A DNA stretch of 64,000 nt, taken from positions 1 to 64,000 of the forward strand of contig NZ_SMAN01000013.1 in the NCBI RefSeq assembly GCF_004342905.1. Direction: 5' to 3'. The notes under the pieces were generated by a model, which searched no databases, was not told the DNA's origin, and saw only the letters and a program-made list of their open reading frames with translations. The position numbers and the translations under genes are program-made. The DNA comes from Melghiribacillus thermohalophilus. GTDB lineage: Bacteria > Bacillota > Bacilli > Bacillales > Alkalibacillaceae. Positions 17,280-25,105 of the stretch are shown in pieces (within the stretch, counting starts at the first letter, position 1; each line of letters begins with the position of its first letter).

Positions 17280-17957
17280 TCAGGACACATCCACCCAGCC
17301 ATTTTTGATGGCCTGTACAACAGCCTGAGTACGGTCATTCACATTCATTTTTTGTAGAATGTTTGACACATGATTTTTTACGGTCTTTTCACTGATGTAA
17401 AGAGCTTCTGCCACGCCGCGGTTGCTTTTTCCGTCAGCGAGGAGCTGTAAAACTTCACATTCCCGGCGTGTTAACAGATGAAGAGGTTTTCGATATTCAA
17501 CCCGGCTCAACTGGTTTTTCTGGCTTTCCGTTGCGAGACGACGATATTCTTTCACCAAATTATGGGTTACTTTGGGATGCAGATAGGAACCGCCTTCTTT
17601 AACCACTTTAATGGCTTCGATTAATTCTTCGGTATCCATCTCTTTTAACAGATATCCCTGTGCACCTGATTTGAGGGCATGGGTTACGTAGCTTTCGTCA
17701 TCATGTATGGATAAAATCAAAATTTTCAAATCCGGAAATTGATCAAGCAATTTTCTGGTTGTTTCAACCCCATTCATATTCGGCATATTGATATCTAAGA
17801 TGACCACATCCGGTTGATGTATAGAAATCAGTTCAACAGCCTGGTTTCCGTCATCACCTTCTGCCACAACTTCAAAGTCCGGTTCAAAGTCAAGGATTCG
17901 TTTGATTCCCTCACGGAACAATTTGTGGTCATCAATTAACACTACTTTAATCGGCAT
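17280..17957 (-). CDS. degU: response regulator DegU
   Basis: 225-aa NarL/FixJ-type regulator that in Bacillus switches between motility, competence and exoenzyme/biofilm states. The receiver domain (1-120) has the acidic pair DD9-10, phospho-acceptor Asp55 in [13 protein letters not shown] and KEMDTEEL near Lys109. The C-terminal LuxR-type HTH (about 155-220) reads [44 protein letters not shown] lies 9 nt before the ATG. It is co-transcribed with degS, 158 bp upstream. Confidence 0.97.
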   Translation of the reverse strand: MPIKVVLIDDHKLFREGIKRILDFEPDFEVVAEGDDGNQAVELISIHQPDVVILDINMPNMNGVETTRKLLDQFPDLKILILSIHDDESYVTHALKSGAQGYLLKEMDTEELIEAIKVVKEGGSYLHPKVTHNLVKEYRRLATESQKNQLSRVEYRKPLHLLTRRECEVLQLLADGKSNRGVAEALYISEKTVKNHVSNILQKMNVNDRTQAVVQAIKNGWVDVS

Positions 17958-18115
17958 CCTTTTTTACCTCCTGCATTTGCGTTTCTACCATTCTCCCATC
18001 CAAATTCTTATGCCCATCATCATAAAACCATGCCGTTTTTGTCAATAAAGATCGATTCACCATGTCTATTTTCATTATAATATATAAAATATAGGAAATA
18101 TAGAGCAATTTATTC

Positions 18116-19255
18116 TTAAGGCCGAAGTGGGACTTTTATTTCAATTTTCGTTCCCCGACCCGGTGCAGAATCAATCATAAGTTCTCCGTCCAATATCTCA
18201 ACCCTCTCCTTCATTCCAATGATTCCAAAAGACCCTTCCTTTTTTTTATCAGGATTAAAACCAACCCCATTATCTTTTACAATCATGTTCACCTTGCTTT
18301 TCTTCAACTCCACTTTAACCTGAATGAGTGTAGCATCTGCATGTTTGACGGCATTTTGTACGGCTTCTTGCACCAATCGGAATAAAGCCACTTCATATTT
18401 CGAATCGATCCTCTTTTCCTGTCCGAAAGATTGAAACTCTATTCGGGTGTCATGGTATTCTTCGACGGTATCCAAATACTTCCTCATCGTCGGAATTAAT
18501 CCCAGGTCATCCAGGGCCATTGGCCTCAGATCATAAATAATTCGTCGAACTTCATAAAGGGCAGAACGAACATTTTCTTTCATCTCTTTGACTTCTCTCA
18601 TAGCGGCCTCAACACCACGCTGACGAAAGGTGCGCTCCACAAGATCTGACCTGAGGAGCACATTGGCGAGCATCTGAGCCGGCCCATCATGAATTTCCCG
18701 TGATAGTCGCCGCCGCTCCTCCTCCTGTGCATCAATAATTTTTAGCCCGAAAGCCTGTTTTTCTTTCGCATCTTCAATTGCATCAGAAACCTGCTGAAAA
18801 TCATCGGTCAAATATTTTAGAATCGTTGTGATTTTGCTTAAAAGCCGTTCGGCACGATCAATGGTACGTGAAAGGGATTTTAGTCTTTTCTCCAGCTCAT
18901 CCCGGCGCCTTCTGATTTCCTTTTCTTTTTCCCTGTGAACCAGAAGCTTTGTCTGCATTTCATGTGCCCGCTCATAAACTTCACGCACCTGTTCCTCGGT
19001 ATATCTGTCAAAATGTTTGCTGACCTCAGACAGCCGATACCGTTCTTTTTTTACTCTTTTTTCAAGCTCCTGTTCTTCTTCAATCATTTCCTGTACCCGT
19101 ACTTTTATAGACTCCAGTTCCTTCTCCAGATTTTCAATTTCTGCTCTCGTTTCTTCGCTGATGTGAAGTACTTCTTCTTTACTATGGGATACAGCTTCAA
19201 TCATCTCATCGATGACTTGATTTAATGCTTTTTCACCATTCTTTGTAAAGGACAT
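18116..19255 (-). CDS. degS: sensor histidine kinase DegS
   Basis: 379-aa cytoplasmic kinase/phosphatase of DegU. A long N-terminal coiled coil (about 25-165) forms the sensor region. The HisKA_3 dimerisation domain carries the phospho-accepting His189 in REIHDGPAQML, and the HATPase domain has EAVQNAVKHA (N box) and VKDNGVGFNPDKK / GSFGIIGMKER. It has no transmembrane segment, like B. subtilis DegS. GGAGG precedes the ATG. Confidence 0.97.
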   Translation of the reverse strand: MSFTKNGEKALNQVIDEMIEAVSHSKEEVLHISEETRAEIENLEKELESIKVRVQEMIEEEQELEKRVKKERYRLSEVSKHFDRYTEEQVREVYERAHEMQTKLLVHREKEKEIRRRRDELEKRLKSLSRTIDRAERLLSKITTILKYLTDDFQQVSDAIEDAKEKQAFGLKIIDAQEEERRRLSREIHDGPAQMLANVLLRSDLVERTFRQRGVEAAMREVKEMKENVRSALYEVRRIIYDLRPMALDDLGLIPTMRKYLDTVEEYHDTRIEFQSFGQEKRIDSKYEVALFRLVQEAVQNAVKHADATLIQVKVELKKSKVNMIVKDNGVGFNPDKKKEGSFGIIGMKERVEILDGELMIDSAPGRGTKIEIKVPLRP

Positions 19256-19444
19256 GGAAATTCTCCTCCACTTTTCTCATGAAATTCATTCGTTTGGCCT
19301 AATCCTCTTATGAGGGTACTTATTCAAAAATTCCTATTTAAAAATCTCGTTTGCTGCCGAAAAGTTATAAATTTAAATTTTTTTAACCCCTTAATATGTA
19401 AATGAACACCACAATTTGACAGGCTTTTTTCGGTTGAAAAATGT

Positions 19445-19473
19445 TTGCTGATTTCTATCGACTCTTTTATAAT
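19445..19473 (+). promoter_or_regulatory. SigA-type promoter of yvyE
   Basis: TTGCTG, 17 nt, TATAAT. Transcription should begin near 19480, just ahead of the AGGAGG of yvyE. Codons upstream of 19480 therefore cannot be the start. Confidence 0.7.
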
Positions 19474-19498
19474 GAATTGTCAGGAGGCTTACCGCAAG

Positions 19499-20140
19499 AT
19501 GTTAAATCAATATTATACCGTAAAAAAAGAAGGATCAAATCAAATCGTCATTCAGAAATCCCGATTTATCGGTTATGTCAAACGGGTTGAAACAGAAGAG
19601 GAAGCCCAGGCATTTATTCAGGCCATTAAAAAGAAACACCATGATGCAACCCATAACTGTTCAGCTTATATGATTGGCGAAAACGATCAAATACAAAAAG
19701 CAAATGATGACGGTGAACCGAGTGGAACGGCCGGCATTCCGATACTCGAAGTTTTAAAGAAAAAGCAGTTGAAAGATACCGCAGTCGTTGTCACCCGTTA
19801 CTTCGGGGGGATTAAACTGGGTGCTGGCGGATTGATTCGGGCTTATTCACGTGCAACTTCAGAGGCTCTTCAGATGACCGGTATTGTTAGAAGACAACTG
19901 ATGAAACAAATCATCGTTGAAAGCGATTATGCTTTATTAGGGAAATTGGAAAATGAACTGCGGTCTTCCTCCTATATCATCGATGGAATGGAATATACCG
20001 ATAAGGTCAAACTGAACATATATGTTCCGAAAGATGAAGAAGAGACAGCATTAAACTGGCTCATTAACCTCACCAGCAATCAGATCACCATTACTCATGG
20101 TCAAATGAAATATATCGAGGAAGATGTAACTCCGCAGTAA
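19499..20140 (+). CDS. yvyE: YigZ/IMPACT family protein YvyE
   Basis: 213 aa. The family (UPF0029 plus DUF1949) is widespread; bacterial members are of unclear function, with structural links to ribosome-associated regulation. The N-terminal domain has KSRFIGYVKRV, HDATHNCSAYMIG, DDGEPSGTAGIPILEVL and VVVTRYFGGIKLGAGGLIRAYSRA. The C-terminal DUF1949 domain covers about 140-210. The ATG at 19499 is preceded by AGGAGG at 11 nt and lies downstream of the predicted promoter. Confidence 0.93.
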   Translation: MLNQYYTVKKEGSNQIVIQKSRFIGYVKRVETEEEAQAFIQAIKKKHHDATHNCSAYMIGENDQIQKANDDGEPSGTAGIPILEVLKKKQLKDTAVVVTRYFGGIKLGAGGLIRAYSRATSEALQMTGIVRRQLMKQIIVESDYALLGKLENELRSSSYIIDGMEYTDKVKLNIYVPKDEEETALNWLINLTSNQITITHGQMKYIEEDVTPQ

Positions 20141-20157
20141 AAGGAGATTGAACAACA

Positions 20158-21189
20158 ATGGGTCAAAAAATAAAAAGGCGCAAAAAGTTAAAATGGTTTA
20201 TAGGAGCCATGGTTGCCCTTTTAATCTTTGCTACCGGTGCAGCGGTCGGCTATGCTGTTTATTTAACCGATATGGCAAAGGATACAACGGAAAAGGCGCA
20301 AATTGAATTAAAACGGGGCGACATATCCGAGAAACGAACAGAGTCAGTTGACCCTGAATACGACAATATTTCTGTTTTATTTCTGGGTATTGATGATAGC
20401 AATTCCAGAAATTTCAGTGAGAGCGCCCGTTCAGATGCCATGGTTCTGGCTACTTTTAACGAAAAAGAGAAATCCATCAAACTGGTGAGCATCCCAAGGG
20501 ATTCCTATGTTTATGTCCCCTATGAAGGCCGGTATGACAAAATCACACATGCTCATACCTATGGCGGAATTGATGCTTCTATTGAAACAGTGGAGCATTT
20601 ATTCGATGTTCCTGTTGATTATTTTGTCCGATTGAATTTTGATGCTTTTGTTGAAGTTGTTGATGCGCTGGGCGGGATTGAATTTGATGTACCTTTTGCC
20701 ATCAGTGAAAAAAACAGCGATGATGTAGAAAATGCCATTTATCTAGAAGAAGGACCGCAGCATCTTAATGGGGAAGAGGCTCTTGCCCTTGCCCGCACGA
20801 GAAAATATGACAGTGACCTTGAACGCGGCAAGAGACAAATGGAATTATTGAAAGCGATCTTTCGCAAAGCCGCATCCATTCAATCCATTGGCCAATATGA
20901 CGATGTCATTGAGTCATTGGGCGGGAATATGAGCACAAATTTAAGTTTTGACGAAATCGTGTCATTTCATGACTATGTCATGAACCGAAAATCCTTTAAC
21001 ATTGAAACGTTGCAGTTACAGGGGAATCATTCCATCATCGATGAAATTTATTATTACCAGCTGGATCAGACGAACCTGAGCAAAGTAAAAGAAACATTAC
21101 AGGCCCATCTGGAGCTTGAACAGTCACTGATCACTGATGAAAACCATCCGGCGCTTACTCAGCCAGAATCATACGAGAGCGGTTTATAA
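20158..21189 (+). CDS. LytR-CpsA-Psr (LCP) family cell-wall polymer ligase (TagU-like)
   Basis: 343 aa. LCP enzymes transfer teichoic acids or other polymers from undecaprenyl carriers to peptidoglycan outside the cell. A basic cytoplasmic N-terminus is followed by one transmembrane helix (about 13-35). The LCP domain contains SVLFLGIDDS, RSDAMVLATFN, SIPRDSYVYVP, YDKITHAHTYGG, VDYFVRLNFDAFVEVVDALGG and LNGEEALALARTR with KYDSDLERGKRQ. It starts 18 bp after yvyE and probably shares its transcript. The converging tagO suits a teichoic-acid role. Confidence 0.92.
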   Translation: MGQKIKRRKKLKWFIGAMVALLIFATGAAVGYAVYLTDMAKDTTEKAQIELKRGDISEKRTESVDPEYDNISVLFLGIDDSNSRNFSESARSDAMVLATFNEKEKSIKLVSIPRDSYVYVPYEGRYDKITHAHTYGGIDASIETVEHLFDVPVDYFVRLNFDAFVEVVDALGGIEFDVPFAISEKNSDDVENAIYLEEGPQHLNGEEALALARTRKYDSDLERGKRQMELLKAIFRKAASIQSIGQYDDVIESLGGNMSTNLSFDEIVSFHDYVMNRKSFNIETLQLQGNHSIIDEIYYYQLDQTNLSKVKETLQAHLELEQSLITDENHPALTQPESYESGL

Positions 21190-21205
21190 TTGAAGCACTT
21201 AGTGA

Positions 21206-21247
21206 TTGGGATTTCCGGAGACGTAATTGGTCCCGGAATCCTTTTTT
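21206..21247 (+). terminator. terminator after the LCP gene
   Basis: GGATTTCCGG pairs with CCGGAATCC (one bulge) around a 14-nt loop and is followed by TTTTTTATTTG. Confidence 0.7.
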
Positions 21248-21327
21248 ATTTGTTTCAAAACCCTGTTTCGTTGAGATATGCGGATTCCTCTTGCGATGCT
21301 TTATACAAAAAACAATCGCCCCCTGTA

Positions 21328-21477
21328 CTATGAATGGATCGTTACTCCTGCCGAGTCTTCATCCAGGCATGCCAGAAATATTGGGAGTCTCTTATTGTAA
21401 TAGACGAATGCCCAGGCATTAAATTTTGTCAAATAAAGCTTATCCTTATAGACAGTGACAGAAGGGCAGCCGTCCAT
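21328..21477 (-). CDS. candidate small protein, 49 aa, downstream of tagO
   Basis: No recognised family. The ATG at 21477 is preceded by AAGGA at 6-nt spacing and opens a 49-codon frame beginning MDGCPSVTVYKDKLYLTK and ending LACLDEDSAGVTIHS. Composition looks protein-like (aromatic and beta-prone) rather than random. It starts 16 bp beyond the tagO terminator hairpin, so expression would need read-through or its own promoter. It could also be a fragment of a decayed gene. Confidence 0.4.
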   Translation of the reverse strand: MDGCPSVTVYKDKLYLTKFNAWAFVYYNKRLPIFLACLDEDSAGVTIHS

Positions 21478-21492
21478 GCTGGTTCCTTCGTA

Positions 21493-21522
21493 TAAAAAAG
21501 GCTCCTAACAAAATTAGAAGCC
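21493..21522 (-). terminator. terminator of tagO
   Basis: AGGCTTCTAA / TTAGGAGCCT stem (one mismatch), with TTTTTT following on the minus strand, 15-45 bp past the tagO stop. Confidence 0.85.
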
Positions 21523-21537
21523 TGCAGTCGGATTAGA

Positions 21538-22584
21538 TTATCTTTTCGTTCTGTTGTCCCGCACTAAATTTAGCAAAGGGCGATAATTATGGCTGATTAA
21601 GCCAGTCATTTCCACAATAATTTCAATTAATAGCATCACGATTCCTAATATAAAAAGAGCTCCCCACAGAGTGGACTGAGTAAAAATAACAGCCGCGAGA
21701 CTAAATAAAGCACTCATGGTGTAAATCATTAATACTGTCTCGGGATGGCTGTAACCAAGACGTAACAAACTGTGATGCAAATGAGACTTATCTGGAGCTG
21801 AAATCGGTTTCCGGTGAAGAATCCGGCGAACAATGGCAAAAATGGTATCTGAAAAAGGCACTCCCAGAATGATCATTGGTATGACAAACGAAAACAATGT
21901 TACATTTTTAAATCCTAACAGAGAAAGTACACTGATCATGAAACCTAAAAATAACGCTCCTGAATCTCCCATAAAAATTTTTGCCGGATAAAAATTATAC
22001 ACCAAAAAGCCCAGTGTACTTCCAAGTAAAATAAAGCCAATAATCACCACAAAAGTATTACCCATAGTGATCGCAAGTCCAGATATGGTGAGCAATGCGA
22101 TGGAAGAAACGCCTGCCGCCAACCCGTCCAGACCATCAATTAAATTAATGGCATTGGTTACCAGGACAATCCACAAAATAGTAATAGGGATGCTAAAATG
22201 CCCAAAGTGAAGCTGCCCCTCACCAAAAGGAAGGTTAATAAAATCGACGGTAACACCTCCTATGGCAACAACGAGAGCAGCAGCCAGCTGACCTGTCAGT
22301 TTCCATAATGGGGTTAACTCCTTGATATCATCCATGACTCCTGTCACGATAATAATGAGTCCACCGATCAGAATCGGCCAGATCGTTGAATCGTTCGGGA
22401 AAAATAAAATCATTCCCCCGAGAAAACTCATATATATGGCTAATCCCCCTAAACGGGGCATGGCTCTTGTATGAACTTTTCTCTGGTTCGGCTGATCAAC
22501 AGCCCCTAATCTGATCGCCAGTTTTTTAACGAATGGCGTAACAAGGACTGAAATCAGAAAACAAATTATTAAGGCCTTAAACAT
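21538..22584 (-). CDS. tagO: undecaprenyl-phosphate GlcNAc-1-phosphate transferase TagO
   Basis: 348-aa polytopic MraY/WecA-family enzyme, about 10 membrane helices, that loads GlcNAc-1-P onto undecaprenyl phosphate to begin wall teichoic acid linkage-unit synthesis. Hallmarks are QPNQRKVHTRAMPRLGGLAIY, the catalytic acidic pair in GVMDDIKELTPLWK, NAINLIDGLDGLAAG, FMGDSGALFLGF and the cytoplasmic loop PDKSHLHHSLLRLGYSH. The ATG at 22584 is assumed; a TTG at 22590 is closer to the GAGGAGGG. It converges on the LCP gene. Confidence 0.95.
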   Translation of the reverse strand: MFKALIICFLISVLVTPFVKKLAIRLGAVDQPNQRKVHTRAMPRLGGLAIYMSFLGGMILFFPNDSTIWPILIGGLIIIVTGVMDDIKELTPLWKLTGQLAAALVVAIGGVTVDFINLPFGEGQLHFGHFSIPITILWIVLVTNAINLIDGLDGLAAGVSSIALLTISGLAITMGNTFVVIIGFILLGSTLGFLVYNFYPAKIFMGDSGALFLGFMISVLSLLGFKNVTLFSFVIPMIILGVPFSDTIFAIVRRILHRKPISAPDKSHLHHSLLRLGYSHPETVLMIYTMSALFSLAAVIFTQSTLWGALFILGIVMLLIEIIVEMTGLISHNYRPLLNLVRDNRTKR

Positions 22585-22997
22585 ATACAAAAGACCCTCC
22601 TCGTTGTTTAGTATGTCCTTTTCCTGATCTTTTGAAGAAGTTATTACTTTCCATCCTGGTTCAATAACGTGTGGATATTTTCAGAATGATAGGACATCAT
22701 TTCCATTGTTTCGTGTTCGGTTGAATACCATACATGTAGCATCCTCTTTGAAACGAATGTAAATGGAGTGTAAACATTTGTTAAAATCAATATCCATTAT
22801 ACTACACTTTCTATATATTTGAAGGATAAATACCGTAAAAGGTTACACTCTTTCCCCGAATTTTTATCCAGAAACGAATGAATCAGATTTTTATTACCTA
22901 TAAACACCTGGTGAATCCACCGTCTAAAAAACATGAAAAAATCTTTAATGGTTCTAAAACCCCTTCGGATCGAAATATGTTTCAGGCAAAAAAAAGT
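22585..22997. other. intergenic region upstream of tagO
   Basis: About 410 bp with no gene I can support. It is AT-rich and should contain the tagO promoter; I could not single out a convincing -35/-10 pair. A minus-strand reading frame of about 70 codons (22797-23018) begins inside the adjacent terminator hairpin and has no ribosome-binding site. Confidence 0.4.
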
Positions 22998-23016
22998 GCT
23001 GCCCACCAGGGGCAGC
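22998..23016 (-). terminator. terminator of the small gene at 23059-23220
   Basis: GCTGCCC / GGGCAGC stem with a 5-nt loop. Read on the minus strand it is followed after two bases by TTTTTTTT, a textbook intrinsic terminator. It lies 43 bp beyond a 53-codon reading frame and otherwise has no gene to serve. Confidence 0.75.
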
Positions 23017-23058
23017 AAAAAAAAGCGTCTAGTTATGAGTATTGATCGAGGCTTGTTT

Positions 23059-23220
23059 CTATTGTAATAAAGTTTTCATACTCGTTTCAACCATTTCTTG
23101 TTGAGAAAATTCGATCGTTTTCGATAGATTTTTTTCTGCTTTTTTGTGGGATTTTCTCAACTTTCTTTTGCGATTAATGAAATATAATGGCCACCACGTA
23201 CAAGCCACTGGTTTGATCAA
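23059..23220 (-). CDS. candidate small basic protein, 53 aa
   Basis: No recognised family. The TTG start at 23220 has GGGAG 9 nt upstream. The product begins with a hydrophobic/aromatic stretch (IKPVACTWWPLYFINRKRK) followed by a Lys-rich segment and an amphipathic, Gln/Glu-rich C-terminus ending MVETSMKTLLQ. Ribosome-binding site, open frame and a strong terminator 43 bp downstream together argue that it is a real monocistronic gene. The CTWWPLYF segment could touch the membrane or bind a ligand. No function can be assigned. Confidence 0.55.
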   Translation of the reverse strand: MIKPVACTWWPLYFINRKRKLRKSHKKAEKNLSKTIEFSQQEMVETSMKTLLQ

Positions 23221-23359
23221 TTATGATATCTCCCGTATAAGGTGTATGATCAGGATTGATCCCCTGGTGAATACATGAAAAAACTTTAAAACTGCCAAAA
23301 TGTACAATTCATTGTAAAATAAATATCATTGGAAATGTCTATTGTCTGGAGGATCCATC

Positions 23360-25105
23360 ATGCACTTTGTGTTTAAATATCTAAAACCCTATTACGCCCA
23401 TATGGCTGTTGCCTGGTCATTGATGCTCATTGAATTAGCCGTCGAACTGCTCCTTCCTTTTTTCTTAGGAAAAATGATTGATGATGGGATTGTTGCTCAC
23501 AACTTACACACAGTGGTGATGTGGGGATTGATTATGATGGGGCTCGCCCTACTTGCTTTTTTGGCGGGTGTTACCAATTCGTTTTACTCATCCCATGTCA
23601 CGTTTCGATTTGGATACGATGTAAGAAAAAAACTATTCGAAAAAGTTCAGGCGTTTTCATTCAAAAATTTAAACGAATACCCTACATCTACCTTAATAAC
23701 CCGGTTTACCAATGATGTGCGCCAGATTCAGAACGGAATATTTATGGGGCTTCGGATTATGATCCGCGCTCCCCTGCTCGTTGCGGGAGGAGTTATGATG
23801 GCTTTTGTGGAGAACTGGCGCATTGCAATGATTTTTTTGATTCTTGTTCCCTTACTAGTCGGATTTTTATTCTGGGTATTAAAAAAGGCAAGACACTTAT
23901 TTGAACTTGTTCAAGACCGGCTTGATCAGGTCAATCGGGTCATGCAGGAAAATTTATCCGGCATTCGCCTGATTAAAGCCTTTTTGCGAAGTCGGTTTGA
24001 AAGGGGACGGTTCAAACAGGCTAATCACGAATTGATGCAGTACACGAAAACATCTCTCCGGTTCATTGAAACATCCATGCCTGTTCTGTTATTGGTCATG
24101 AACATGAGCTTATTGTTCATTATATGGTATGGAAATATTGAGATTTCAAACAACCGGGCCACTGTCGGGGAAGTAGTAGCCATTGTCAATTATGCATTGA
24201 GAGTTTCCATGGCTATCGGAATGTTTGGCTTTTTGTCCATGGCATTTGCACGAATGACCGCATCGGCCCACCGACTGGAAAAGGTCATGAATGCCGAAAT
24301 TGACCTTCTGGAATCCGAGCAGGCAAACGCACACCATACGATTACAGCCGGCAAAGTCGAATTTCATGATGTCTCGTTTCGTTATCCCGATTCAAAGGAA
24401 AAAATCCTTTCGAACATCACCTTTACCGCTAAACCAAAAGAAAAAATCGCAATTATCGGCGCGACCGGTTCGGGTAAAACCACCCTCTTTCAGCTCATCC
24501 CCCGGCTTTATGATGTAAGCGGGGGCAAGATTCGGATTGATGGGGTAGATGTACGTGACATGAAACTCGATCTTTTGAGAAAAAAAATCGGCTACGTTCC
24601 CCAGGATCCTCTGTTGTTTACCGGTTCCATTTTCGAAAATATTGCCTGGGGAAAAAATGATGCAACCAGAGGGGAAATCATCCAGGCAGCAAAAGATGCG
24701 CAGATCCATGATACCATTGCCGGTCTGCCAGAGGGATATGAAACCATGATCGGACAAAAAGGGGTCAATTTATCAGGGGGGCAAAAACAGCGAATGTCGA
24801 TTGCCCGGGCCCTGGTACGCAAACCTAAAATTTTAATGCTTGATGACAGTACCAGTGCACTCGATTTAAAAACAGAAACAAAATTGCTTCAAGCCATCCA
24901 AAAATATGATTGTACAATTCTGATGGTTACTCAGAAAATTACGACCGCGATGACAGCCGACCGAATTATTTTGATGGATGAGGGCAGGCTCATTGCTGCC
25001 GGCACCCACAAACAACTGTTAGCGACATCCAGTTTATATCAAAAAATCGTCCAGTCCCAATATGGAAAGGAGGAAAACGATGAACATCAGGAATATCTTT
25101 CTTGA
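23360..25105 (+). CDS. ABC exporter, half-transporter with degenerate catalytic site (YheI/BmrC-like)
   Basis: 581 aa: six-helix exporter membrane domain (about 1-310), then a nucleotide-binding domain. Walker A is GATGSGKTT, the Q-loop VPQDPLLF, the signature LSGGQKQR, and Walker B ILMLDDSTSALD. The residue after the Walker B aspartate is Asp, not the catalytic Glu, so this subunit supplies the degenerate site of a heterodimer. The switch region reads MVTQKIT instead of the usual His motif. The ATG at 23360 has GGAGG 7 nt upstream. It overlaps the partner gene by 26 bp. The substrate (drug or lipid) cannot be told. Confidence 0.93.
   Translation: MHFVFKYLKPYYAHMAVAWSLMLIELAVELLLPFFLGKMIDDGIVAHNLHTVVMWGLIMMGLALLAFLAGVTNSFYSSHVTFRFGYDVRKKLFEKVQAFSFKNLNEYPTSTLITRFTNDVRQIQNGIFMGLRIMIRAPLLVAGGVMMAFVENWRIAMIFLILVPLLVGFLFWVLKKARHLFELVQDRLDQVNRVMQENLSGIRLIKAFLRSRFERGRFKQANHELMQYTKTSLRFIETSMPVLLLVMNMSLLFIIWYGNIEISNNRATVGEVVAIVNYALRVSMAIGMFGFLSMAFARMTASAHRLEKVMNAEIDLLESEQANAHHTITAGKVEFHDVSFRYPDSKEKILSNITFTAKPKEKIAIIGATGSGKTTLFQLIPRLYDVSGGKIRIDGVDVRDMKLDLLRKKIGYVPQDPLLFTGSIFENIAWGKNDATRGEIIQAAKDAQIHDTIAGLPEGYETMIGQKGVNLSGGQKQRMSIARALVRKPKILMLDDSTSALDLKTETKLLQAIQKYDCTILMVTQKITTAMTADRIILMDEGRLIAAGTHKQLLATSSLYQKIVQSQYGKEENDEHQEYLS

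Noticed and set aside
22797-23018. 73-codon minus-strand frame upstream of tagO
   Set aside because: It starts inside the terminator hairpin of the small gene at 23059 and has no ribosome-binding site.
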